Positions 42,445 through 50,936 of a stretch of DNA of 64,000 nucleotides are shown here, one piece after another. This DNA is from an uncultured Streptomyces sp. Lineage in GTDB: Bacteria; Actinomycetota; Actinomycetes; Streptomycetales; Streptomycetaceae. The first letter of the stretch is position 1, and every line of letters starts with the position of its first letter. The notes beneath the pieces were generated by a model. The model was not told the DNA's origin and made no database searches. It saw only the letters and a program-made list of their open reading frames with translations. The translations under genes and the position numbers were made by a program. The DNA lies in NCBI RefSeq assembly GCF_947488945.1, contig NZ_CANLBS010000017.1, positions 62,001 to 126,000 of the forward strand, written 5' to 3'.

Positions 42445-43344
42445 ATGTCCAAGACAGCCGTGGTCACGGCCGGCACCGGAGGCATAGGCCTGGAGACGGC
42501 GCTCGGGCTCGCCGGGGCCGGGTTCGCGGTCACCGTGGTCGGGCGGGACGCCGACCGGGGAGGCAGGGCGGTCGCGCGGATCAACGCGACGCGGCCGGCG
42601 CGTCCCGCACGGTTCCTGGCCGCCGACCTCGCCTCGCTCGACCAGGTCCGGACGCTGGCCGACAGCATCGCCGCCGGTCACGCCGGATCGGGGGAACCGC
42701 TCACGGTGCTGGTCAACAACGTGGGCGCCATGTTCGCCGAGCGGCGGTACGTGGACGGCGTCGAGGCGTCCTTCGTCGTCAACCACCTCTCGCCGTACCT
42801 GCTCACCGAACTGCTGCTGCCCACGCTCGCCGCCGGGCCGTCCAGCCGGATCGTGAACGTGACCTCTGCCGCGGTCACCGTTGCCAAGCGGGTCTTCGAC
42901 GCCGCGGAACCACCGGGCGGCTACTACGGCTTCCACTGGTACGGGCGCGCCAAGCTCGCCCACCTCGCCCACACGCTCGACCTCGCCGAACGGCTGGACG
43001 GCACGGGCGTCTCCGTCTTCGCCGCCGATCCCGGAGGCGCCGCCACCGACATGACCAACGGCACCATGGCCGACCCGAGGATCGTCTCCCCGCAGCTGCG
43101 GTTGCTGTGGCCCTGGGTGCGCCGCCGGTTCGAGCGCTCCACGGCCGGCCCGGCCTCCGTGGCGGCCAGACCCTCGATCACCGCCGCCACCGACCAGGCG
43201 CTGGCCGGTCGGACCGGTCTCGTCATCGGCCCTCAGGCGCACCCCGTCGCCCCGTTCCGTGCGGCGACCGACCCCCGCCTCGTGAAGGCGGTACGCCTGC
43301 TCAGTGAAACCCACGCGCCCACGGCGACCGGAACCGGCGGCTGA
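42445..43344 (+). CDS. short-chain dehydrogenase/reductase
   Basis: A 299-residue SDR. The nucleotide motif is TAGTGGIGLETALGLA (residues 8-23), a TGxxxGIG variant starting with Ala. VLVNNVGAMFA is the NNAG motif, NVTSAA holds the catalytic Ser, and WYGRAKLAHL holds the Tyr-x3-Lys pair. Arg after VVGRD favours NADP. The C-terminal extension resembles the retinol-dehydrogenase-like branch. The ATG follows GGGGGACC. It is expressed from a promoter bracketed by two operator copies and is followed by a TetR gene; the likely role is detoxification of a ligand-related alcohol or ketone. Confidence 0.9.
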   Translation: MSKTAVVTAGTGGIGLETALGLAGAGFAVTVVGRDADRGGRAVARINATRPARPARFLAADLASLDQVRTLADSIAAGHAGSGEPLTVLVNNVGAMFAERRYVDGVEASFVVNHLSPYLLTELLLPTLAAGPSSRIVNVTSAAVTVAKRVFDAAEPPGGYYGFHWYGRAKLAHLAHTLDLAERLDGTGVSVFAADPGGAATDMTNGTMADPRIVSPQLRLLWPWVRRRFERSTAGPASVAARPSITAATDQALAGRTGLVIGPQAHPVAPFRAATDPRLVKAVRLLSETHAPTATGTGG

Positions 43345-43350
43345 GCACCT

Positions 43351-43424
43351 CCGGCGGGCTTCCCGGTCGCGGGCCGCGCACGCGGTCGGCGTCGCCCGGC
43401 TCGCGCTCCCGGGAAGCCCGCCGG
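43351..43424 (+). terminator. long-looped hairpin after SDR gene
   Basis: 16-bp perfect arms CCGGCGGGCTTCCCGG (43351-43366) and its complement (43409-43424) surround a 42-base GC-rich loop, 7 bases after the SDR stop. Probable terminator, implying that TetR has its own promoter. Confidence 0.55.
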
Positions 43425-43513
43425 GGAACGCCCGCCCCCGGCGAGCGCCCGAGAAGGCCGCATATGATGGCCGGCGAGCCTGTGAACCATGACGAGCACC
43501 TGGACCTCCTTCT

Positions 43514-44095
43514 GTGACGACCCCACCGCTGCGCAAGGACGCCGTCCGCAACTGGGAGCGGATCGTCGCCGTCGCCCGGGACCTGGTCGACCAGGGCACC
43601 GCACTACAGCTCAACGACGTCGCACGCCGGGCCGGCCTCGGAGTCGCCACGGTCTACCGGAACTTCGCCACCCCCGAGGCCCTGCTGGAGACCGTCGCCG
43701 CTCCCTGCCTGGAGGGCCTGGCCGCACAGGGCGAGCGGGCCTTGGCGGACCCCGACCCCTGGCGGGCGCTGACCGGCTTCCTCACCCATGTCCTCGAAGC
43801 GCAGCTCCACGACGCGGCGCTGCCTCCCGTCGCCGCCGCGCCCGAGGACACCCTGCCGCGTACCACGGCACTCAAAGCGTCACTGACATCGGTCGGCACC
43901 ACACTCCTCGGCCGGGCCCGTGACGCCGGAGTCGTCCGTCCCGGTCTCGCCGCCGCCGACCTGGTCCCCCTGATGTGCGGCATCGCCCACGCGGTGAACG
44001 TCCACGGCGGCACCCCCGGCCACCGGACCGAGACCGGCCACCGCTACCTCGCCACCCTGCTCGAAGGCGTACGTCCCCCGACGCCGCACGCCTGA
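43514..44095 (+). CDS. TetR-family transcriptional regulator
   Basis: A 193-residue TetR repressor. The helix-turn-helix is LQLNDVARRAGLGVATVYRNFATPEALLETV (about 31-61). The ligand-binding C-terminal domain has no recognisable signature, with MCGIAHAVNVHGG near 155-167. The GTG at 43514 is the first start with the domain complete, but its ribosome site is weak. It likely represses the SDR through the paired CGGAT-N5-ATCCG sites. Confidence 0.87.
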   Translation: MTTPPLRKDAVRNWERIVAVARDLVDQGTALQLNDVARRAGLGVATVYRNFATPEALLETVAAPCLEGLAAQGERALADPDPWRALTGFLTHVLEAQLHDAALPPVAAAPEDTLPRTTALKASLTSVGTTLLGRARDAGVVRPGLAAADLVPLMCGIAHAVNVHGGTPGHRTETGHRYLATLLEGVRPPTPHA

Positions 44096-44171
44096 ACCCC
44101 GCGTGCGGCCGCGCCGTCAACGGGACGACGAGGCCGCACGCGGTTCGTCCGTCCGCCCGCCCCGTACGGCG

Positions 44172-44205
44172 ACGGCTCCCCGCCGCCGGAGCGGTGGGGA
44201 GCCGT
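44172..44205. terminator. bidirectional hairpin between TetR and aldo/keto reductase
   Basis: ACGGCTCCCCGCCGC pairs with GCGGTGGGGAGCCGT over 15 bp (one G-U) around a CGGA tetraloop. It lies between the two convergent stops. Confidence 0.75.
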
Positions 44206-44235
44206 GAGGAGGGCCGTGAGGGGTGCCGGGCGGGG

Positions 44236-45072
44236 TCAGCCGCCGACGTTGAACTCGGCCGGGTTCGGGCCGGTGCGCTTGCCCTCGTCCAGGGCGGCGA
44301 ACGCCTTGAGGTCGTCGGCGTCCAGCTCGAAGTCGAAGACGTCGATGTTCTCCTTGATCCGCGACGGGGTCACGGACTTGGGGATGACGACGTTCCCCGT
44401 CTGCAGGTGCCAGCGCAGTACCGCCTGGGCGGGCGTGCGGCCGTGCTTCTGCGCGACGGCGACGACGGTCGGGACCTCCAGGAGGCCCTTGCCCGAGCCC
44501 AGCGGCGACCACGCCTCGGTGGCGATGCCGTGCTCGGCGTGGAAGGCGCGCGACTCGGCCTGCTGGAGCTGCGGGTGCAGCTCGATCTGGTTGAGCGCCG
44601 GGACCACGGAGGTCTCGCCGATCAGCCGCTCCAGGTGCTCCGGCAGGAAGTTCGACACGCCGATGGCCTTGGCGCGGCCGTCCGCGTAGATCTTCTCGAA
44701 CGCCTTGTACGAGTCGACGTACGTGCCCTTGGCCGGCATCGGCCAGTGGATCAGGTACAGGTCGACCTGCTCGAGACCCAGCTTGTCGAGCGAGGCGTCG
44801 AAGGCGCGCAGCGTCGCGTCGTACCCCTGGTCGGCGTTCCAGAGCTTCGTGGTGACGAAGAGTTCGTCGCGCGCGACGCCGGAGGCGGCGATCGCCTTGC
44901 CCGTGCCGGCCTCGTTCCCGTAGATCGCGGCGGTGTCGATGGACCGGTACCCGGCCTCGATCGCGGTGGCGACCGCCTTCTCCGCCTCGTCGTCCGGCAC
45001 CTGCCAGACGCCGAAACCGAGCTGCGGCATGTCGAGGCCGTTGTTGAGGGTGAGAGAGGGGACCTGGCTCAC
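44236..45072 (-). CDS. aldo/keto reductase (2,5-diketo-gluconate reductase-like)
   Basis: A 278-residue AKR. The catalytic tetrad is visible: Asp in SIDTAAIYGNE, Tyr in the same stretch, Lys in TTKLWNADQ and His in LIHWPMP. IPKSVTPSRIKEN is the NADPH-phosphate binding segment. The length is standard for the AKR5/AKR11-like group. I used the GTG at 45072 (VSQVPSL) with AAGGAT upstream. A symmetric operator lies 26-46 bases ahead. It is a single-gene unit between TetR and acyl-CoA synthetase genes. The substrate is likely a small aldehyde or keto-sugar. Confidence 0.92.
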   Translation of the reverse strand: MSQVPSLTLNNGLDMPQLGFGVWQVPDDEAEKAVATAIEAGYRSIDTAAIYGNEAGTGKAIAASGVARDELFVTTKLWNADQGYDATLRAFDASLDKLGLEQVDLYLIHWPMPAKGTYVDSYKAFEKIYADGRAKAIGVSNFLPEHLERLIGETSVVPALNQIELHPQLQQAESRAFHAEHGIATEAWSPLGSGKGLLEVPTVVAVAQKHGRTPAQAVLRWHLQTGNVVIPKSVTPSRIKENIDVFDFELDADDLKAFAALDEGKRTGPNPAEFNVGG

Positions 45073-45097
45073 GAGCTGTCGATCCTTACGTCGGGGG

Positions 45098-45118
45098 GTT
45101 GGTACTCGGGATACCAAC
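45098..45118. promoter_or_regulatory. GTTGGTA-N7-TACCAAC operator before aldo/keto reductase
   Basis: Perfect 7-bp arms with a 7-base CTCGGGA spacer, 25 bases upstream of the reductase start on the minus strand. The symmetry and position suggest a repressor-binding site overlapping the promoter. Confidence 0.68.
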
Positions 45119-45218
45119 GATCGGGACCGGAGATCCATTCCCGCAACCGCCGGTTCCACCCTCCCGTCACACCAACGGCTCCCGCCGCCCGACCGTCGCG
45201 CCGCCGACGGGGAGGGCC

Positions 45219-47042
45219 TCAGCCGTAGAGGGCGTCCACCTCGACCGCGTACGCCGACTCGATCGCCTTCCGCTTCAGCTTCAGCGAGGGGGTCAGCAGT
45301 CCGCGTTCCTCGGTGAAGCGGTGGGCCAGGATGCGGAAGGTCCGGATGGACTCGGCCTGCGAGACCGCCGTGTTGGCCGCCACGACCGCCCGCCGGACCT
45401 CCATCTCCAGATCGGGGTCGCGCACCAGCTCGACCGGCTTCAGCTGGGGCCTGCCCTGCATGGTCAGCCAGTGCTCGACGGCCTCCTGGTCGAGCGTCAC
45501 CAGCGCGGCGATGTAGGGGCGGTCGTTGCCGACGACGATGCACTGGGCGACCAGCGGGTGGGCCCGGACGCGCTCCTCCAGGCCGGCCGGCGACACGCTC
45601 TTGCCGCTGGAGGTCACCAGGATCTCCTTCTTGCGGCCGGTGATCGTCAGATAGCCGTCCTCGTCGAGCGATCCGATGTCGCCGGTGGCCAGCCATCCGT
45701 CCCGTACGGTGGCGGCGGTCGCCTGCGGGTCGCCGAGGTATCCGGCGAAGACGTTCGGGCCGTGCACCCACACCTCGCCGTCCTCCGCTATGTGCACGGT
45801 GGTACCGGGGACCGGCTGGCCGACCGAGCCGTAGCGGATGCGGTCCGGGGGGTTGCCCGTGGTGGCGGCGCTGGTCTCGGTGAGGCCGTACCCCTCGAAG
45901 ATGTCGACCCCGCTGCCGCCGAAGAACAGGCCGAGCCGTCGCTCCATCGCGGACCCGCCGGACATGGCGTACCGGATCCGGCCGCCCATGGCGTCGCGCA
46001 GCTTCTTGTAGACCAGCTTGTCGAAGACCTGGTGCTGGAGCCGCAGCCCGGCCGACGGGCCGGGCCCGTTGTCGAAGGCGCGTTCCTCCACCGCCTCCGC
46101 GTACCGGACGGCGATCTCCACCGCCTTGTCGAACGCGGCGAGTCTGCCCTCGGCCTCGGCCTTGCGCCGGGCGCCGTGGAAGAGCTTCTCGAAGATGTAC
46201 GGGACGGCGAGGATGAACGTCGGCCGGAACGTCACCAGGTCGGGCATGAGGGCGTTCGCCGAGAGGCTCGGCTGGTGGCCCACCTTCACCCGGTTGCGGA
46301 GCGCGGCGACCTCCACCATGCGGCCGAACACGTGCGCCAGCGGGAGGAAGAGCAGGGTGGAGGGTTCGTCGCCGGGCTTCGAGCGGAAGATCGGCTCCCA
46401 CCGTCTCGCCATGGTGTCGCCCTCGAACATCAGGTTGGCGTGGGTGATCAGGCAGCCCTTCGGCGGACCGGTGGTGCCCGAGGTGTACACGACGGTCGCC
46501 ACCGAGTCGGGCGTCACCGCGCGCCGGTGCCGGTGCACCACCTCGTCGTCGATCCGGGTGCCCGCCTCCGTCAGCTCCTCGACCGCGCCCGCGTCGAGCT
46601 GCCACAGCCGGTGCAGCCGGGGCAGCCGGTCGATCACCGAGGCGACCGTCATGGCGTGGTCCTCGTGTTCCACCAGCACGGCGGAGACCTCGGCGTCGTG
46701 CAGCATCCAGAGCACCTGCTCGGCCGAGGACGTGGGGTACACCGGCACCGACTGGGCCCCCAGCGACCAGAGCGCGAAGTCGAACAGCGTCCACTCGTAG
46801 CGGGTACGGGACATCAGCGCGACCCGGTCGCCGAACCGCACCCCGTGCGCGATCAGCCCTTTGGCGAGGGCCAGCACCTCGTCCCGGAAGGCGGTCGTGG
46901 TGACGTCGTGCCACCGGCCGTCCTCGTCCTTGCGCGCGAACGAGGCCCGGTGCGGGTCCTCCTGGGCGTGCTCGAACACGGCGTCGGCAAGACCCCCGGC
47001 CTGGGGCGCGGCCGCGATGGGTGGGACGGTGAACTCGCGCAA
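45219..47042 (-). CDS. long-chain acyl-CoA synthetase (AMP-forming)
   Basis: A 607-residue ANL-superfamily enzyme. The P-loop is VVYTSGTTGPPKGCLITH, the adenine motif is EGYGLTETSA, the hinge motif is GWLATGDIGSLDEDGYLTITGRKKEI, and the catalytic Lys is in the C-terminal PSLKLKRKAIE region. It matches actinobacterial FadD15-like synthetases in length and in the N-terminal REFTVPP start. The TTG at 47042 is chosen because AAGGAG lies 7 bases before it; an ATG nine codons upstream is not supported. It activates fatty acids for beta-oxidation or lipid synthesis at the membrane. Confidence 0.92.
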   Translation of the reverse strand: MREFTVPPIAAAPQAGGLADAVFEHAQEDPHRASFARKDEDGRWHDVTTTAFRDEVLALAKGLIAHGVRFGDRVALMSRTRYEWTLFDFALWSLGAQSVPVYPTSSAEQVLWMLHDAEVSAVLVEHEDHAMTVASVIDRLPRLHRLWQLDAGAVEELTEAGTRIDDEVVHRHRRAVTPDSVATVVYTSGTTGPPKGCLITHANLMFEGDTMARRWEPIFRSKPGDEPSTLLFLPLAHVFGRMVEVAALRNRVKVGHQPSLSANALMPDLVTFRPTFILAVPYIFEKLFHGARRKAEAEGRLAAFDKAVEIAVRYAEAVEERAFDNGPGPSAGLRLQHQVFDKLVYKKLRDAMGGRIRYAMSGGSAMERRLGLFFGGSGVDIFEGYGLTETSAATTGNPPDRIRYGSVGQPVPGTTVHIAEDGEVWVHGPNVFAGYLGDPQATAATVRDGWLATGDIGSLDEDGYLTITGRKKEILVTSSGKSVSPAGLEERVRAHPLVAQCIVVGNDRPYIAALVTLDQEAVEHWLTMQGRPQLKPVELVRDPDLEMEVRRAVVAANTAVSQAESIRTFRILAHRFTEERGLLTPSLKLKRKAIESAYAVEVDALYG

Positions 47043-47213
47043 TGACCTGCTCCTTACGGCGCTCCGCACAGCGCCGCGACGCTACCCCAACGGACGCCCT
47101 CGCGGGAGGGGAACGGATGGCCGGAAACCCCTCCATCCGTACAGGTCAAGCGGGTAAATCCGGCCAGAAGGGCAAGGCTCGGGCACGCATCCGACCTCGG
47201 AGTAAGCGCATCG

Positions 47214-47229
47214 GGTGGAAATCTCCACC
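47214..47229. promoter_or_regulatory. GGTGGA-AATC-TCCACC palindrome
   Basis: The symmetrical site sits about 170 bases upstream of the acyl-CoA synthetase start on the minus strand, in a less GC-extreme patch. Possible operator for a fatty-acid regulator; the link is inference. Confidence 0.35.
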
Positions 47230-47351
47230 GAATCTGTGCAGATCGTGCCGTCGACGGGCCGCTCGCATACGCCGTGCGTCGGCGCGACGCGTCCGGGAAT
47301 GGCCTTTTCTCGCCGTGGCGACGTGGTCACGGACGGGGCGGAGGGGGCCGC

Positions 47352-47383
47352 GGGGGCGGACCGCCGCAGCCCTTTCCGCCCCC
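47352..47383 (-). terminator. hairpin after LysR gene
   Basis: GGGGGCGGA and TCCGCCCCC arms with a 14-base loop, 72 bases after the LysR stop on the minus strand. Confidence 0.45.
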
Positions 47384-47454
47384 CGGACCTGCTTCCGGAC
47401 CCGCCCACGGGCCCGCTCCCGGACCCGCCCGCGGCCTCTCGCCCTCCGGGGCCC

Positions 47455-48348
47455 TCACCCCGTTCCGCCGCGCCCCGTGAACCCCCGGTGCAGCCGGTCG
47501 CCGCCCGCCAGGATCGCCGCCGCCAGGGCGTCCGCGGCGGGCTGCGAGGAGGTGCGGCGGCGGTCGTGCAGCAGGACGAAGTCGACGTCCCCCAGCTCCG
47601 GCAGCCCGGCCCGCGCCGGGGCGGGCAGCGCCGTCAGCCCCGGCGGTACCAGCCCCCGGGTGTGCGCCATCACGCCCAGCCCGGCCCGCGCCGCCGCGAC
47701 CAGTCCGCTCAGGCTGGTGCTGGTGCAGGCGACCCGCCAGGACCGGCCGTGCTCCTCCAGCACCTCCAGGGCCCGCGCGCGGGTGATGCCGGGGCGGGGG
47801 AAGAGGATCAGCGGAACCGGGCGGTCCGGGTCGATCCGCAGCCGGGGCGCGCCGATCCATACGAGTGCGTCCCGCCAGACCAGTTCGCCGTGGGTGTCGT
47901 CGGTCCGCCGCTTGGCGAGCACCAGGTCCAGCCGCCCCGCCGCCAGCTGCCGGTGCAGCGTCCCGGACAGCTCCACGGTCAGCTCCAGCTCGACCTCGGG
48001 GTGGTCGGTGCGGAACGCCTCCAGGATCTCCGGCAGCCGGGTCAGCACGAAGTCCTCGGAGGCGCCGAAGCGGAGCCGGCCGCTCAGCCGGGTCCCGCTG
48101 AAGAAGGCGGTGGCCCGCTCGTGCGCCCCGAGAATCGTCCGGGCGAAGCCGAGCATCGCCTCGCCGTCCTCGGTGAGCGCCACCCGGTGGGTGTCCCGGG
48201 CGAAGAGCTGCCGGCCGGTCGCCGCCTCCAGCCGCCGCACGTGCTGGCTCACCGTGGACTGCCGCACCCCGAGGCGCCTCGCCGCCTGGGTGAAGCTCAG
48301 CGTCTGGGCGACGGCCAGGAACGTGCGGAGCTGCGCGGGGTCGTACAT
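47455..48348 (-). CDS. LysR-family transcriptional regulator
   Basis: A 297-residue LTTR. The winged helix-turn-helix is LRTFLAVAQTLSFTQAARRLGVRQSTVSQHVRRLE (about 7-41). A linker helix and two Rossmann-like subdomains bind an effector (HPEVELELTVELSG and LGVMAHTRGLVPPG). It is divergent from the BASS-family transporter 169 bases away and very likely controls it. Two inverted repeats lie between them. The effector is unknown. Confidence 0.9.
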   Translation of the reverse strand: MYDPAQLRTFLAVAQTLSFTQAARRLGVRQSTVSQHVRRLEAATGRQLFARDTHRVALTEDGEAMLGFARTILGAHERATAFFSGTRLSGRLRFGASEDFVLTRLPEILEAFRTDHPEVELELTVELSGTLHRQLAAGRLDLVLAKRRTDDTHGELVWRDALVWIGAPRLRIDPDRPVPLILFPRPGITRARALEVLEEHGRSWRVACTSTSLSGLVAAARAGLGVMAHTRGLVPPGLTALPAPARAGLPELGDVDFVLLHDRRRTSSQPAADALAAAILAGGDRLHRGFTGRGGTG

Positions 48349-48360
48349 GGGCCGAGGTTA

Positions 48361-48419
48361 TCGTGATCCGTGATGACAGTGAGTGTGGTGTACGGGATTC
48401 CCGATCGACGCGATCACGA
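48361..48419. promoter_or_regulatory. nested inverted repeats in LysR/transporter divergent spacer
   Basis: TCGTGATC (48361-48368) and GATCACGA (48412-48419) form an outer inverted pair. CGGGA-T-TCCCG at 48393-48403 is a perfect inner palindrome. A T-N11-A-type LysR site would fit here. Confidence 0.5.
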
Positions 48420-48517
48420 GCAAGATGGGCAAGGCACGCACCGTCCCGGCGGACGACGGCACGGACCCGACCGGTTCCGCGGCCCCGCACGAGACCCCCG
48501 AGAGAACCGTGGAGCCC

Positions 48518-49564
48518 ATGAACCGCCGCGCCACCCGCCTCCTGTCCCGGCTGCCGGTCGACGGCTACGTCCTGGCCCTGCTCGGGACGGTCGGCGTCGC
48601 GGCCCTGCTGCCCGCGTCGGGAGCCGGGGCCACGGTGGCCGACGGCGCCTCCACCGGGGCCGTCGCCTTCCTCTTCTTCCTCTACGGCGCCCGGCTCTCG
48701 ACCGCCGAGGCACTGGACGGGCTGCGCCACTGGCGCCTCCACCTCACGGTGCTGGCCTGCACCTTCGTGGTCTTCCCGCTGCTCGGGCTGGCGAGCGGAG
48801 GGCTCGTCCCGTACGTGCTGACCCCGCAGCTCCAGGCCGGGTTCCTCTTCCTCTGCCTGGTCCCGTCCACGATCCAGTCCTCGATCGCCTTCACCTCGAT
48901 CGCGCGCGGCAACGTCCCGGCGGCGATCTGCGCGGGTTCCTTCTCCAGCATCGCGGGGATCTTCCTCACGCCGCTTCTGGCGGCCCTGCTGCTCGGCGGC
49001 TCCGGCGCCGGGTTCTCCGCGGACTCACTGCTGAAGATCGCCTTCCAGCTCCTCGTCCCGTTCCTCGCGGGACAGCTGCTGCGCCGGTGGCTCGCGCCGT
49101 TCCTCGTCCGGCACAAGAAGGTACTCGGCCGCGTCGACCGGGGCTCGATCCTGCTCGTCGTCTACGCCGCCTTCAGTGAGGGCATGGTCGCCGGGGTCTG
49201 GCACCAGGTCACCCCGCTCCGGCTGGGCGCCCTGCTCGCCGCGGAGGCGGTGCTGCTGGCCCTGATGCTCACGCTGAGCTGGTACGGCGCCAAGCGGCTC
49301 GGGTTCGGCCGGGCGGACCGGATCGCGATCCAGTTCGCCGGCTCCAAGAAGAGCCTGGCGGCCGGTCTGCCGATGGCCACGGTCCTGTTCGGCGCGCACG
49401 CGAGCCTCGCCGTGCTGCCGCTCATGCTCTTCCACCAGATGCAGCTCATGGTCTGCGCGGTCCTCGCCAAGCGGCGTTCGCGCGACCCGGAGGAGCCGCC
49501 GACCGGGGCGGGAGCCGAAGCGGGGGCGGGCGCGCCGGAGCGGCGGGCCGTGTCCGTGGGCTGA
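48518..49564 (+). CDS. bile acid:sodium symporter (BASS)-family transporter
   Basis: A 348-residue membrane protein with about nine to ten hydrophobic segments. The conserved core is CLVPSTIQSSIAFTSIARGNVPAAICAGSFSSI, matching the sodium-binding crossing helix region of BASS/SBF proteins, and FAGSKKSLAAGLPMATVLF, the second crossing motif. These carry organic acids with sodium. The ATG at 48518 (MNRRATRLL) has GGAG 4 bases upstream; a longer start around 48425 is less likely. It is divergent from LysR and ends near fdhD, with a tandem repeat between. Confidence 0.87.
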   Translation: MNRRATRLLSRLPVDGYVLALLGTVGVAALLPASGAGATVADGASTGAVAFLFFLYGARLSTAEALDGLRHWRLHLTVLACTFVVFPLLGLASGGLVPYVLTPQLQAGFLFLCLVPSTIQSSIAFTSIARGNVPAAICAGSFSSIAGIFLTPLLAALLLGGSGAGFSADSLLKIAFQLLVPFLAGQLLRRWLAPFLVRHKKVLGRVDRGSILLVVYAAFSEGMVAGVWHQVTPLRLGALLAAEAVLLALMLTLSWYGAKRLGFGRADRIAIQFAGSKKSLAAGLPMATVLFGAHASLAVLPLMLFHQMQLMVCAVLAKRRSRDPEEPPTGAGAEAGAGAPERRAVSVG

Positions 49565-49662
49565 CCCGGCCGCGCCCCGGCCGCCCGGCCGGAACGAGGT
49601 CCGTCACGGACCGCACACGCCCGGCCCGCGCGACGAAGGCGGGCGCGAGGAAGGCCGGGCTT

Positions 49663-49693
49663 GCGACGGAGGCCGGACGCGACGGAGGCCGGA
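49663..49693 (+). repeat. tandem 15-base duplication after transporter gene
   Basis: GCGACGGAGGCCGGA occurs at 49663-49677 and 49679-49693, with one spacer base. Looser relatives (GCGACGAAGGCGGGC-like) lie just upstream. The zone is between two convergent genes and could be replication slippage. Confidence 0.6.
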
Positions 49694-49756
49694 AGGGTCC
49701 GGCCGGCGCAGGGGGTGCTCCCCGCCGGGCTCCTGATCCGTGCAGCGGGCGGCGCC

Positions 49757-50605
49757 TCAGCTTCCCGGGACCGGGTCCTCCAGGGCGATGCGGTGCTCTC
49801 CCGCGTACACGTTCATGGACGGACCCCGCAGGAAGCCGACGAGGGTCAGTCCGGTCTCGGCCGCCAGGTCGACGGCGAGGGAGGAGGGCGCGGAGACCGC
49901 GGCCAGCATCGGAATGCCCGCCATCACCGCCTTCTGCGCCAGTTCGAACGAGGCCCGGCCCGACACCAGCAGGATCGACCGCGACAGCGGCAGCCGGTGG
50001 TCGGTCAGGGCGCGCCCCACCAGCTTGTCGACCGCGTTGTGCCGGCCCACGTCCTCCCGCACGTCGACCAGCTCGCCCTCCTCGGAGAAGAGGGCCGCCG
50101 CGTGCAGGCCGCCCGTCCGGTCGAAGACCCGCTGCGCCGCCCGCAGCTTGTCGGGCAGCGCCGACAGCAGCTCCGGTGCGACCCGCAGCGCGGGGGAGTC
50201 CGCCACCGGGTGGCGGGTGGTCGTCCGCACCGCGTCGAGACTGGCCTTGCCGCACAGGCCGCACGACGAGGTGGTGTAGACGTTGCGTTCGAGAGTGATG
50301 TCGGGGACGACGACGCCCGGCGCCAGCTTCACGTCCACCACGTTGTACGTGTTCACGCCGTCCGCCGTCGCCCCGGCGCAGTACACGATCGACTGGACCT
50401 CGTCGCCGGACCCCAGGACGCCCTCGCTCACCAGGAACCCGGCCGCGAGCGCGAAGTCGTCGCCGGGGGTGCGCATGGTGATGGCGAGCGGCTTGCCGTC
50501 GAGACGGATCTCCAGCGGCTCCTCGGCGACCAGGGTGTCCGCGCGGGCGGAGACCGCCCCGTCCCTGATCCTGATGGTGCGCCGACGCTCCGTGACCCGT
50601 CCCAT
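49757..50605 (-). CDS. fdhD: formate dehydrogenase accessory sulfurtransferase FdhD
   Basis: A 282-residue FdhD protein, which passes sulphur to the molybdenum cofactor of formate dehydrogenases. The redox pair is SSCGLCGK (about 113-120), followed by the typical VREDVGRHNAVDKLVG and SGRASFELAQKA motifs. It looks intact. It directly follows (5 bases) the end of a decayed iron-sulphur subunit fragment. No formate dehydrogenase catalytic subunit is in the window, so a client enzyme must be elsewhere or lost. Confidence 0.93.
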   Translation of the reverse strand: MGRVTERRRTIRIRDGAVSARADTLVAEEPLEIRLDGKPLAITMRTPGDDFALAAGFLVSEGVLGSGDEVQSIVYCAGATADGVNTYNVVDVKLAPGVVVPDITLERNVYTTSSCGLCGKASLDAVRTTTRHPVADSPALRVAPELLSALPDKLRAAQRVFDRTGGLHAAALFSEEGELVDVREDVGRHNAVDKLVGRALTDHRLPLSRSILLVSGRASFELAQKAVMAGIPMLAAVSAPSSLAVDLAAETGLTLVGFLRGPSMNVYAGEHRIALEDPVPGS

Positions 50606-50610
50606 ATGGC

Positions 50611-50769
50611 TCAGACCCGATTCTGTACGTGTTGGAAGCCGAAGCGGCCCTTGATGCAGAGGTTGCCGTGGTTCACCGGGTTGTCGTGCGGCGAGGTGAC
50701 CTCGACCCTCTCATTGTCCTGCACATGGAGGGTGACGTTGCATCCGACTCCGCGGTAGGCGCACTCCGT
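50611..50769 (-). pseudogene. C-terminal remnant of an iron-sulphur subunit next to fdhD
   Basis: The last about 52 residues of the frame read like the [4Fe-4S] end of formate-dehydrogenase-type iron-sulphur proteins: TECAYRGVGCNVTLHVQDN, then GNLCIKGRFGFQHVQNRV before the stop. In intact relatives the first motif is Cys-x2-Cys-x3-Cys; here the middle Cys is Arg. The upstream part that should hold about 200 residues with the 2Fe-2S and ferredoxin domains is gone: the frame runs into unrelated Arg/Pro-rich sequence up to 50949, and the FabH-like gene begins there on the other strand. Confidence 0.7.
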
Positions 50770-50936
50770 CCGGGCGCACGCGTCCCGTGCTGCAGGAGAC
50801 GCACGCCGACGGGGGCGCCTGTTGTCAATGCTCCAACCAGCGGCACGGTTCTCTGTCGGATCACATGCCGTCGTACCCGTCGGTAGCGACCAAGACTGGA
50901 TCGTTCCTGCCTTAACCCGACGAGGGGACCCCGTAC

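Larger units (their letters stand above)
47043..47454. other. 412-base gap between acyl-CoA synthetase and LysR genes
   Basis: The right-hand 3-prime side of LysR and the 5-prime side of the synthetase share this gap. It has a 16-base imperfect palindrome, a hairpin at 47352-47383, and CCGGACCCGCCC repeated around 47394-47435. I see no coding frame with a ribosome site and normal codon use. Confidence 0.4.
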
